The notes under the pieces are model-generated. The model did no database searches and was not told the DNA's origin. It saw nothing but the letters and a program-made list of their open reading frames with translations. From NCBI GenBank assembly GCA_040954595.2, contig CM082592.2, forward strand, positions 8,866,001 to 8,930,000: a stretch of DNA of 64,000 nt, read 5' to 3'. This DNA is from Balanoglossus misakiensis. Its lineage: Eukaryota; Hemichordata. Shown piece after piece: positions 47,985 to 60,630 of the stretch; position 1 is the first letter of the stretch, and the number at the start of each line of letters is the position of its first letter. A program made the position numbers and the translations under genes.

Positions 47985-50900
47985 ATGTGGCATCGAATTG
48001 CATTCTGTGTCTGTATTCTGTTCTTGCCATATTATATTGTCACTTCACAAGGTGAGGCCCTGTCGTCAATCGTTCTGTTTATCAGATTTGATGAAATCAG
48101 TCATTTTAGTAGCCCAGAGACGGTCGTTGCCTGGGACGCTCAGATATTGTACAACTCACACATCACACACACACACACACACTGAGACAGGTCTGTGATT
48201 AGCTATGGTAACACAGCTGGTAACCCCACCCCACGACACAGCTGCGTTACCACAGCTAGTCTGATATGCTGCAGTACTTGTAGCTCGAAGTTTTGTGCCT
48301 GGTTGTGTGTGGACAACACAAACAGATCCACACACATTACTGGGCAAACCATCAAGTAGCAGGACTGCAGCAAGTCTGTGATCTGATCACCAGAAATACA
48401 GTCTGGCTGGTGAAAGGCACATACAGTGATACACTGAAAACCACTCCCTTTCATATGGCCATTAGTGCAGTGCTACTCGGAAATTAAATTGAATTTATAT
48501 TCACCAATATTGTAATGTTTTTCTTCTAAAATTCAAATTGTTGAGCTGATCTTTCGTACATGTTCACATTAGACATTCTCAGCTCAAAGTGATACTGATT
48601 CACATTAGAAATTTAGTCCAGGATTTCCCATCACCAAAACTCTCCTAATCACATTTCCGAATCTGCTCTCACCTACAGAAAATGCCTATGGTACTGTCAA
48701 TGTTGGTGTATTAGTAGCTGTGAATGGCACCAACTCAACTGCCATAAGCTCTGTACCTCAGCTCTTTACAATCACAGAAAATGAGGAAGAAGGCTACCTC
48801 CCTGTGTACTTGCTTGTCTACAATGGAAGTGTGGCTGATGCCGATTTCAATCCTGCTTTGATTACAGATGACGTTAGTGCATTTCAAATGTTACTATTTA
48901 AAGCTCCATTAGCTGTAACTTTTCAGAATGATTTCATTGTTTTTGTTTTGTTTATCTACTGCAGATTCTTGATCAAATTCATGAAATATGATATGTTATT
49001 GTCAGTTTTTAAAGTTTTCAAAGTTACTATGGACAATTATGACTTCCTTTTATAGATTGTTGTCTACTGCAACACAACCACCACTTACAGTGATGGAGAC
49101 ACATTGATTGAATTTGCGTACACTATCATTGAGCAAGGACTTACAGCTGATGAAGTGCTTTATATGTAAGTATATGCACACCAGGAGTGAGGATATTTTT
49201 TGTCCATTTTACTTAAGCTCAGTTCCTTACAGTGTGTTTCATATTTTCTGTATGGGTGATTCTTATTTTCTTTTTCTGTTATTTTCATTCTTCAGCCCAG
49301 TATCACAAGGCAGGTCTGTGGAAGTCCAGTGTAGCGGTGAATATGTTGGGCTCAATCCCAACAACAATAACCTCTTCAATTTGACAACATCAGCTGGTTT
49401 TCCTGGGTGAGTGACCAGACCCATCAAAAGTTTAGTTTTCAGCAGATGCAAGCGTTAAGCCAGCCTATTAGTTGCATAATTAACTGAATGCTGCATCTGT
49501 ACTCTATCTTTGTTCTGTAATATTTTGGTGTGAATCCAAACTTCTGTTTTTATTTCCCAGGTTTGTGGCTGTTGAGAAAAGCCCTATAGTCAGTCTCTGT
49601 GCAGACTTTATAATAGTACCAAATGAAGTGATCCCGTATCGCAGAAATCCTACTGTTCCTGTTGTGCTCAGGTGAGTTCAGCTCCATTCTGCACTAAAAA
49701 CAATGAATATCTTTAGTACATGTACTCCTATTATGATTTTCATGTCGTCATTTGTCCAACTCTTCTACTTTCAGTGAAGTGGCAACTGGTTCCAATGTCA
49801 CCGTTTCTTGTGCAGTAACACAGGTTATATCAGGTAGGTTGGAGAAGTTTCCAAATTCGTAGGATACAAGTTGGCGCTCACTCGTACATGTACGAATGCT
49901 GATACCATTTCAGGTTTGATGACTGCAATAGTTCATGTTTTCATTCGTCTGTCTTCCTCAAAATCCAACAGACACTGTGCCGTTATTGCTGTGGTTTCCT
50001 GACACAATTATACCAGTTGGAAACAGAGCAGCCGTGGTAAGGATACATCTTCACAATACTCTACATGTACCCCTCCATGATAGGGCTTAACATGTCTTCT
50101 TTTACTTACTGCATTCTGTTGGCATGATTTTTTTCCAAAGCCATATTTCCTTTCAAAGACGAGTGGAAGCTGCCACAAACCATACTCACTGTGTGTTACA
50201 TTTGTATTTATTGGTATATGTATATTTTATACAGATCACGTATGATGTTGTACAGAAAGGGGAGCCAGTGACAGTGGAATGCACAGCACAGTCTGTCAAT
50301 GGAACTCAGTTTATGACTAACACATCATCAGGTGATGAAGTCACATTTATGTTGGATGTTGGTGACGTGCGACTCATCCCCATTTTGAACAGAGTGTACA
50401 AGCCTCGACTTCAGACCTACCTGGTGCTGGACGAGCCGATTTCTGCCAACAGTGAGATTGTCACCTTCACGTGTGTGCTGACGTCAGCCGACAGCACGGA
50501 GGCAGCCAGACAAATTGCCAACAATCCCACGTGTGAGGCGTACAGCGAGACAAGACCAACTAATCCTGACCCACGTGAGTTTCTCATGATTATATCCAAT
50601 CAGGGTGAAATCAACCTTCGTGATACATGTATAGGTACTTTCAACAATGCTGTATGACCAGATCTAGAGGCCCAGTCATGCTGTTAGCAACTGAAGAATA
50701 CAGGGATTCATTATATCAAATGGAATTATACATAGAAAATGTGATGTAAAGATGGTCATTTCCAAATTATTTAATAATGATTCTGCTGGACTTTCCCCCT
50801 CTATAAATTCACTGGTACTCTACTGGTATGGTAAGTTTTATGTTGTTGTGTAATATTGTATTTTGGTAAGGTTGGGAATATCATAGATGCATATTGCAAC

Positions 50901-53900
50901 TTGAATGTAGAGCTTATGCAGTGATACTGATAGACTGAGGGTAGGTGACTGGAAAGCAAATGTTTTCCTGCTATCGGGGTTCATAGTTCCGTATTTGGAC
51001 TGTAATAATTTTTATTGCAGTTACAAAGTTGCATGCCACTTGCCTGACAATAGAGTTGTATGTAGTCACCATAGGAATGCATCAATGCATATTGTTGAGT
51101 GGCTAAGTTGGATTGGGCAGTGTGGCTAGCAGCAGACAGAATTAGTTCTGGGTTGAATTGGGTATACACTGTAACCTGGGAAATCAGTTTGTACAATACT
51201 GGTGTAAAAGTGCATAAATTTAGATTTAGGAATGGATTATGTGGTCACTATTCCCTGCAAAATGAGATAGCTGCAGTAAGTAGACAATAGCTGTGCATGT
51301 AGCCTGGTGCCTTGATTGCAGATTCTCAATTGAAGAATTGCATGAAGCATGGTGGTGTTACTGAACACTGTTGCCCCATGCCATGCCAGAAAAAGTACGC
51401 TGTACATCCTGTGTTCACCTTTTCACCTAACACAAAACTAACATTACCTGCCTGGATCATTACAGCTCCAACATCCAACACGACCAACACAACCGCAACG
51501 CCACCGACAACAATACCACCCACAACCGTTCCCACCACCGTTCGCGTCGGCACCACCGCTGGATATCCAGCCAACATCAGCACATACTGGGAATTGACCA
51601 ACTCAATATTTGAGTTCCAGGTAAGAATGGATTTTATTTGGCCTGTACAGATGTCACGTCTACCATACTTGTGTGTTGGCAGCATGTCACGCGACTCAAA
51701 AATTACACCAATTTGTAATAGTAATGTCTCTCAGATTTAAAGAAAGTAAAATGGATGTTTTCATCATTCTTTGTACCCATGTAATCTTCTGTTGTTAATT
51801 TAGCAAGGTGATATATCCAAGGTCATCGAACTGACCCACCCCTGGCCTGTGACATCGCCTATACAGGAGCTAGTGGTGGTCACGTGTTGTGCACCAGAGG
51901 AAAACAACGCCAATCCCAAGTACATCAATGAATCTACCGCACTGCTGATGGTTGTAGACATGACCAATGATATTGCCGTCAACTGGACACTGGCATCAGG
52001 TGAAAATCATGGCAATGATTAGCAGCAGTGGAATACACATTTTTAAAGTATTTTTCAGCATGCCAAGTAGAATTTTAACTGAAATTTCCTGTTGCCTTTA
52101 GATTCAACCAACTTTGAGACAGAGACGAAAATAGACAACCCAGCCTATGTGGAACTTGCTCCGTGTGAATGCAATATGACGGAGAATAGTTGTGATACCG
52201 ACTGTTGCTGTGATACGGTGAGTATTTATGGTACAAAGTAAGCCTTGGACTCAGAATGAAAAGTGAGGAAAGCAGCATTCAGACATTTGATTTCTGTTTT
52301 CACAGGAGTGTACGGCAGATGAACTGGAGACTTTCACTTCCTGCATACCGGGATTGACAGGAGGGCAAACAGGCGACCCTTATGAGTATACTTGTGAAAA
52401 TATCGACATCTACACACCAGACTGGCATCCCCTGCTCTGCGTGGAGATGTACAGCACGCCTTACTTGGGAATGTACTACGACACAAAACTTGGCATCAGG
52501 ACGATTGAAGACTACAGGACGAGTCGAGAACAGACGGATGTGAGGTACAACTACGCCGATCCGGCCAGAAGGTACGGGCAGGATCCGGGGGTGGGTTCCA
52601 CTGGGTACAAGCAAGGAGTGGGCGTCAGGACCCGCTTTCCGGCCACAAACCAGGAAGGGTACTTGTCCCTGCCGACGACCGGCCAAACGTCCGGCGCGTG
52701 CTCGTGGATGTCGCCGGTTCAGTTTCTGACCGACACCAACTCCTCATGCATACAGTTGCCCGCCCAGTCGCTGTGCTCGGCCAGCTCGTTCTTGAGCGCG
52801 CAGATGTACGTCATGTCGTCGCGGATCACCCACCCGCCGTGCCCGCCCGTGGCCACAGTGGTGCGTAACCACGGCAACGTTAACAGCGCCGCCACAGTCC
52901 TCACCAGCTACTACTGCACAGACGACATAACACAATTTCTTGTCTCCAACGTCACCGTGGGCGACCTCTACCCCAGGTTTGAGCCGTCTTTCTTTCCAAG
53001 CAACACCACGTCGACCGGCGGGATCGACCTGACCCAGCTGAATCGGTGTGCCTGGGACGACGGTTACACCTACCCACCAGCACCCACTTATGACTTTGAC
53101 ACGGCCGTCTGCAGCAACGCTGTCCTCAGTGCCACGTACGAAATGCAGTGGAAAGGCACCGAGGTGGTAGTGGTGTTGGCCAACTTTGTCCTGGGAGACA
53201 TAAGCCTGGACAGGGATCCCGGAATACAGCCGGTGGAGCCGCCTTCCTTGGAGCCGGCTCCGCCCATCGAACCCCCCACGGTGCCTACAACACCCGCTCC
53301 CATAGTGACGGACAACGCCACTGCCCTGCCGACCACTCACATTCCCACGGAGGAATTCTCCACAATAGAAGGCACCACGGAAGGGACCACTTTCCGGGCT
53401 ACGTCAATGGCCATACCGACCACCGTCCCCGGCACAACGGAAGCAGCCAGCACACCCTTTACCCCGATCACGGTCAACTTCACAACACAGATCCCAACAG
53501 CAGCACCACCCGAGGAAAACGCCACCCTGACCGGTTTTCCAGCGTTCACTCAGTTCTTCTCCGTATACTACACCTACCTAAACCAACCGGAGGAGGACTT
53601 CCAGACTGGGATATTGGAGCCTCCGGTCATAGAAGAGCGGTCGGGTAATCCAGGATATGTGTTCGGGAAACTCGTCCTCACCGGGAAGGCCATCTACCAG
53701 TATCCAGAAGTCGTGGAGAACACAACAGTCCCCGTTGTCTTAAACTGCACCGGCAATTTTACAATTGACCCACCTGAGTGTAACGCCACCAATGAAGTGA
53801 CCACCATGCCTCCAACTGAACCTGTGGCAACTTTCATCAATATCGACACTTCGGATCCGTACAGACTAAGACTGTGGAATCCAGGTACGTCATCAACAAT

Positions 53901-55463
53901 TATTCCCAATACATTGCAATCATCAAACTACAGACAAGTACTGCACTCCTTGTTGTTGGTGTTGTGTAGACACTATACACATTGGTCTGCGTTTGAGAAA
54001 GTTCTCTTTATACTTTGCTTATTGTTTTTGACAGGTGCTGGAAGTTTGTGTTCCGAGTCCACTTACAGGGATATCTACTTTGGTGAGGACATAGCATCTG
54101 GCTGCATCATCAGACTGGGCTGGTCACAGTTTCAAAACTGCACTGATCTCAGGTACTGCATTTAATTGTGTACTCAAAGGTGCATGTGTGAAGAATGCAT
54201 GTGTGTGTCTATCTGATCATAACTAAGTTTCCAACAGTAAGTTCTGGGCTACAACCCAAGGCCAACCTGGTTGCTGCATCATTAAAAGCCATTTTCCATG
54301 TTTTATTCCCCAGGAATCTAATGGAAGCGCAGTTACAGCAACTATTTCCAGCTGACAGGATTGGCATGAGGGGAAATGCTGATGCCAGTATTGAGGGTGA
54401 CTGGACAACGATATTCAAGTAAGATGAGCTTTAGAGAGAGAAAAAAATCAGTCTAATTTGGATCCATACATGTAGTTGTTGCTTCCTTTTTCACTCCAAC
54501 CGTACATGTATCAACCGCACAAATGAAAGATTAACCCATCCATGTTTTGTTTCAGTCCAATTGACAATGTGTCCGTTGAACCAGTGCCTAGCACCACTGA
54601 ACCCACCACTGCTTCGCAAACGACTGGTCCACCTTGGGAGAGGACCATCATTCCAGAGGTCACCCCAGCCCTGGAACAGATCGTCGGTGTCTGCCATGAT
54701 GTGCCAACTGGTATTAACGTGGAGATACTGATAACTGATGCGGCGGAAGTCAGAGGGATGAAACAGAAAGCCATCATGTCAGCCAGAGTCAAGTAAGATA
54801 GATGTACCCATTCTAATAAATCTACTAATTTTGAGCAGGGAGAACGGTGTGTGTATAGTCTGTACTGATCAACATATGTCCATATATGGACAACAGAAGC
54901 CATCTGTGAATATACACACATTGTACACATGGCAACACAGAGATAAAGTACCACATTTGTAAATACATGTATGTCCCAAATAGACAGATATCCCCAATTT
55001 GAATTTGATGATTTCTTGTACAGCTACACCACATCCACTATGAGGCTCAGCTGTGTGGGAGTGAATGGAGTCAGTTGCTACGGCGACTTTGCGTCCTCCT
55101 ACAATCTGACCGATGAGGAGCCGGTTCAGTCGTTTGCCGTCACAAGTACCGTGAAATTCATCACTGTTCCAGCCAATGAGCCAACGCCTGTCGTTTCGTA
55201 AGTGTCAATGGTTTATGATTACTTTGAAACTTTACCTGACAATACACCAAGTTATATTCTTATTACGTATGTCTTTTTCTCTCTCACACAGTTACTATGT
55301 CAACTACACTGATGTCTGCAAGTATGACACCTGTGCATGGGAGGCCTTCTATCCAATGACAGTCCACAATAAAGGAGGAGTGTACACAGACAATCTGGGA
55401 TACGGGCTGTTCCTTGTCTTGCTTGTCATGGTTTACTATGTTTTGACAAGGCCATGGTTTTAA
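47985..55463 (+). CDS. TCTN2: TCTN2 (tectonic-2), ciliary transition-zone protein, about 1302 aa in 17 exons
   Basis: Exons: 47985-48051, 48679-48872, 49056-49165, 49296-49406, 49561-49671, 49775-49833, 49972-50036, 50235-50574, 51466-51620, 51804-51999, 52102-52217, 52306-53884, 54035-54152, 54314-54418, 54556-54792, 55024-55197, 55292-55463; all phases agree. Exon 1 encodes a signal peptide (MWHRIAFCVCILFLPYYIVT). The tectonic Cys motif is CECNMTENSCDTDCCCD (about residues 490-506). It is followed by the DUF1619 core with SGNPGYVFGKLV, YFGEDIASGCIIRLG, GMRGNADAS and VEILITDAAEVRGM, then YYVNYTDVC and a final membrane helix (LFLVLLVMVYYVL), the layout of TCTN2. Human TCTN2 has 697 aa. Here there is a long N-glycosylation-rich N-terminal extension with Thr/Pro-rich linkers (about 354-378 and 813-913). 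The gene acts in the MKS/B9 complex at the ciliary gate. An in-frame ATG 47 nt upstream would bury the signal peptide, so the later start was chosen. Confidence 0.92.
48165..48258. repeat. CA repeat and 20-bp imperfect inverted repeat in TCTN2 intron 1
   Basis: CA dinucleotides end at about 48182. Arms 48200-48219 and 48239-48258 (core GGTAACACAGCTG against CAGCTGCGTTACC) are complementary with three mismatches and a 19-nt loop. This could be a MITE remnant or a structured intronic element. Confidence 0.5.
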
Positions 55464-55541
55464 AAACAGCTGTGACACAGTCTTTCCACAAAACACTTCC
55501 CTAAATGGCATTTTCATATCCCTGTTTCCCTGTGTTGAAAT

Positions 55542-55547
55542 AATAAA
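55542..55547 (+). terminator. TCTN2 polyadenylation signal AATAAA
   Basis: AATAAA 79 nt after the TCTN2 stop codon, giving a short 3' UTR. Confidence 0.7.
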
Positions 55548-55633
55548 CAGGGTTACAACCAAGTTTTTGGTCTTGGTCACCCTGACCCAAATTGAGGTTA
55601 TCCGAACACTCACACCATGCATTTAGGCTGTGC

Positions 55634-55769
55634 TGTCAAAATAAAAATCAGCTACTTCTACATGCAGATTTATAACTGGATAGGTGATGCCAGCCTGTAT
55701 ATGTCAACATAAAAATCAGCTACTTCTACATGCAGATTTATAACTGGATAGGTGATGCCAGCCTGTATA
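55634..55769 (+). repeat. Two-copy 68-bp tandem duplication
   Basis: Units 55634-55701 and 55702-55769 are identical except for one substitution near the left end, indicating recent duplication. It lies just beyond the TCTN2 polyadenylation signal. Confidence 0.9.
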
Positions 55770-57454
55770 TACTAATTATAGTTGTCACCATTTTGGTGTT
55801 ACCGGAGATTTTGTAAATTTGCATCAAGGTGTACTTGAACATTCTTTTGTATAAATTAGTGTTTTAGACCAAAATAACAATTAACTTGAACTTTAAATAC
55901 ATTAAAAGGGAAAGAACAATTTTGAATACATTCCATAGGTACTTATATTTAAGGTAGCATGTACATTAAAATTCAAATCATAATGTTTTGCTGATGTTGA
56001 GCTCGCGAAACTTACATGTATTTTTATATCAAATAGAAGGGGATCACTTAGGAAACATTTTGTATTTTTTAGGAAAGATTTTGATCTTGCACGAGAATAA
56101 CTGAAATGTTATCTTTTTCCCGAAAGTACAATTTTCACCTAACACATTTTGATTCATTTAATTACTCTGCAGGTAACTAAAAAGGAAAGCAGAGTTTCGT
56201 AATGTCAAAATTGTTTTCAGAGATTGTCATTATAAATGGAAGTTACAAATCAATGATGCAATTCAAATTGTGATTATTTTTCTTGCTTATTTATTTCAGT
56301 TATGATGACTTGAGAAATTTTCAACATGTATAAGTACTTGCAAACACTGATTCTGGTGCCAGTTGTGATATCATATGAGAGAATTATCAGAAATTCCAGA
56401 TGATTGCCTTGTAATTATCTGTACATATTGATTTTTGTATAAAAAATAAATCATACTTTGTGCTGATTATTTTCAGTGGTTGACGCGTAATTTGTTCATG
56501 TATGCAGAGGATTGATATAAAGGCTATATAATGGCCCCCCTAGACTCAGATAAAAAATTGATCTACTAGTACTTCTACTATGGCTCCCTGTCCCCTTTCT
56601 AATGCTGTCAACACTACACTCACATAGCACAACCAGCGGCAGGAATCACCCCCCCCCCCAGAAATCAAATGGTTCTTCCCTTACTGCATGGATGGTGAAT
56701 AAACGCATCTTCATACCTTTATATCTGCACTGTCAGTTACGTTGGCGTGGGAGGTGGGTTGGTGTCTGCTGACTGTGGTAGAATGGACTTCGGCAAACTT
56801 GAAAGCATGGCAGTTTCTTCCAACAGAAAATTCCTGCAAATTTCCCCTTGGAAATAGAAGCTAGGTCTCCAAAACAAACCAGTCATTCTTGCCTGCCTCT
56901 TCATCTTTTTCTGCCTCACTTCTGAACGCAGTTTTACACGTAATATAAATAACATGGTCACCATGCACGTGGTGATACAAGGAAGTACAAATTCGATGTG
57001 TGAAGACTACCCATCAGAATCATCAATCTATGCATGCATAATGCACGACCACTATCAACCAATGGAAATCTCTATACACAGCTGTACACGGTTCTAATCG
57101 TTTCAATTGGCTGACTAGAAAGCAGCGTGTGCTTCATCATGATTGGTCATGTTTTCCACCAGGTGTTGTTGACCAGCACGTGCAACATTTCAGATTGTGA
57201 ACACAGAGGGCAGCATTTTGTACATTATCCAGTCAGGTTACCTGTCCCATATCTACCGCATGGATGCGTTGTGCTCTACTAGCACAATCCAGTCCGTGGG
57301 CAGAGACCAGACTTGACCCAATTTCCTATGAATCTCTTTGCCCCATTCCTGAAAATAATTTGGCAACACACAATGGGGATAGTAATACATACATGATAGA
57401 ATCACGCATACACATTGCAATTATTTTTTGTATCATTAAAAATATAGCCATGCT
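55770..57454. other. Intergenic spacer between convergent TCTN2 and RIMBP
   Basis: AT-rich with no supported gene. A 75-codon minus-strand ORF at 56737-56964 has no recognisable similarity. At 56660-56682 there is an inverted copy of the end of the MITE-like element at 42660-42755, beside a run of C residues. Confidence 0.5.
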
Positions 57455-60400
57455 TTATTGATTATATACAAATTGAAATATTTGAAATCGTAGTTTGAGA
57501 GCTGTCATCACATTGCAATACTGGATCAAGAAACACAGACATAGACACACAGTAGACCTTTTACGGATATATGTACATGCAGAATGACCTGAATAGATTT
57601 CTAAGACATGGTGACGTTGACCTTCGATTGAACTTGGTCATGAAAACTCTAGATGATTGGCACATTATATCTTTCGTCATAAAATTTGACAAACACAGAT
57701 TTTTCGTGTCCCAATTGTCCATTTCCTTGTTTTCGTAGTGAGAGTGAAAAAGAGATGCCCAACAGAGAGCATTTCATTAGCCACCCAAACTCTTGTAGAT
57801 CAGATTTTTTCAGGTCAATCTGGTATCCCCAGCTTTGGTTTCAGCAGAGGCTCAGCATTGACAGGTGTCAATCATCCAACAATTTAATTCAATTTTACAT
57901 CAGTCCTGCGAAATTTCAGTAATTCTGCTAGACATAATCTAAGTAAATGCTGAACATCAGTTTCTGGCCTACATAATTTAGCTAAGCTCTCTAACAGTTC
58001 AAAGTTAAAAAGAAATGGCATAAAAGCAAAACCCTCATGTAAAAACAGACTACTCTGCACTGGTAAACAACAATGGAAAACATATAAAAAACACCTCCAA
58101 ATGAACCTGTGTGTGTACATGAAAACCTACATTTGAGTCAATTAAAAAATTGTCAACATTTTTATACAAAATCTTCATATATAAACACAACGAAACCATT
58201 TTTGTTCAATAATCAAAAAAGAAATTTACACAATGCTGAATAAATCATTTCATGTACACAAATATTCCCATCAAATATCTCTCTCCCCTGCAAGTAAATA
58301 AAATTTACATCATATCAAATTTGTCATGGACATTTCAGTCAGACAATAGTCAAGAATATTATACACATTGGAATTTGACTTGCACCATTTACATATTGGT
58401 CCTACTGTTCTTAGACACGTCAGGTATATAACAACCTCCTAGATGATAAACTTAAATATGGAATCTAATGAATATTGGTTTTATCTGGTATTTTAAAAAT
58501 GGGTCATAAATATCAACCCAAATATACTAGTGCAGAATGAATATTCATTAGGCAGTTAGCCTATTTGTGGCTTTTAACCCTTGATTCAGTCCCATTGTTT
58601 TCGTGGTAAGGTTGGGGTAAAAGGATTAAACTGGTAGCTAATAAACATTCACTCCGGTCAGAAATTAAATATATCATTTGGTGGATATTAATCAGATATA
58701 GTCCTTACATGGTAGATATACATATGAACCGGAGTTAATCTGATGATTAGTTACTGGGACCAGTGTCTACCTTTAAAAACGGTTCAGCTAAACCAACTCT
58801 ACATGATGGAACAAAACTTTCTGTATTGCTAACATCAGTTTATATTTTTAATGGACATCAAACAAATCAAGCAGAAACAATAGATCGACAATGTGAAACC
58901 ACATCACAAACGAATCATCTCAACAACTTCACCCTGTGACGCGGAACTATACCTTCAACAGTAAAAATGTAAATGCGGACAATGTTTGCAAACTCCAGAC
59001 CACAGCACAAGGCGAAATTGCAACGTAGTGGCTGTAAGGTAGTTTTGTTATTTGTATCTGTGCGATTATAACTATGCAATCAGACTACACTAGATCTTAA
59101 AATCCTATTTTACAATTTCCAACGTTTACACGTAAACCGATGATAAAACATTTGCCACCTGAAAACTGCATTTGTACACACAGAAAGACACAGTTCAAAG
59201 CCTGGTCCTTGGCATCCTGTCCAAAAGGTCATCGGAGTACATCTACACACGAACAGCCTGGTTGAATTCAGTTAATGCATTATTTTTGTGTCACAGTTTA
59301 ATGTGTCTTTGGATAAGACATGCATCTGTGGTCAAAACAAGAACTTGCAGTTTCAGCTTCCATCTTAGAGACTGTGTACACATTGTTATCACAAACTTAA
59401 TTCAGATGGAACAAGTAATGCAACCACCACAGTTTAACAAACAGTATTTTCGGTTATCACATAAATCCTGGCCAGCATTCATCAAGGACCTACATTCAAG
59501 AGGTTTATTGTAAGATCATATCATATGCAAATGGGTATTTTCAAAATGTATTTACCAAATCTACACAGATATGTCAATAAGGCTTGGTTTGGATCAAATA
59601 GAATCTGTATTCAGCTACATGAAGTATGCATTGCATACCTCTGAAATAACACCAAACCACTGGTAATAAATGTGGAACTCTTATTGTATGTATGTACATT
59701 GTTTGATGGGCTACGACTAACTGGTAATCTGGGTGAAAAATCTAGAAACTGGTATTTGTGTATGGCAATGCTATATTTCCTTCAGTCTGAAAGCTTATAT
59801 AACTCATAAAACAATGGAAGACTAGGTGGGGGTAATAAATAAAATAAACAGTGCTAAGGTTTCTTGAAATAAATTATGGATAATACTGTTAACCAGGAGT
59901 GAGTTTGGAATGGTGGAAATTCTGAAGGCCTTTGAGGGTGATGATGGTTATATACAGATATGAATGACAAAAACATCATCAGTTTGAATGACCTAAAATA
60001 AGGTGTACGATCGCTTTTACCATACTTCACTTAAAAACTGCTGGGCTGCAACTTTTTTGCTAACAAGACTTGTTCAGGAGATTGCATGTTTTTCATGAAT
60101 TATTTAATAAGTCAACTGTGTTTTTCAAAATTTGGGTGATACTTATTTTAAGCACCAAATGTTGCATTATTAGAGTTCCTGTTTCTGTGCATTGACAATC
60201 ACACTGAGACAAGCACACTATCGAACCATGAATAGATATCGCTCAATTTGGAACACAGAGCTAAACTTGTGATCAACATTATTACTGTATGTATGTACAC
60301 GCAAAACACTGACATATCAAAGTGTGATGAGGATGTTTGGTGGAACAGTTCCTTTTCAGTCTCGCTGACTCTTGTTTCCCCTGCGTGCTGTCCTCTCAAT

Positions 60401-60630
60401 AATTCCACGATCAGGATTCCAGCAGTTTATACCATCTCTCTCCGAGCACCACTCCACAGATCCATTAGCTTGACTGAAGAACTGTGAACTTTGACACCTC
60501 AATTAAATGGTACAACAAATTCCTCGCTGCTGTTAACACCCTAAATGTTGTCCTCAAATTTTCACTCCAAACTGGTGATGTCATTCCGGAGTCTTGCCAC
60601 CAAACAGAGAGCAGTGCCAAAAAATCAGTG
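57455..60630 (-). other. Presumed long 3' UTR of the RIM-binding protein gene
   Basis: From the RIMBP stop codon at 60631 leftwards there is no further coding exon. Minus-strand AATAAA hexamers occur at 59503-59508 and 57455-57460. The distal one would give a 3' UTR of about 3.2 kb, plausible for a neuronal transcript but inferred only. Confidence 0.4.

Noticed and set aside
48190-48260. RFX X-box candidates (GGTAAC, GTTACC half-sites) near the ciliary gene TCTN2
   Set aside because: They lie in intron 1, only half-sites match, and they are explained by an imperfect inverted repeat.
52744-53340. 198-codon minus ORF over the large TCTN2 exon
   Set aside because: Antisense shadow of a well-supported exon with family-conserved motifs on the plus strand.
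56737-56964. 75-codon minus ORF in the TCTN2-RIMBP spacer
   Set aside because: Short, no similarity recognised, no supporting signals.
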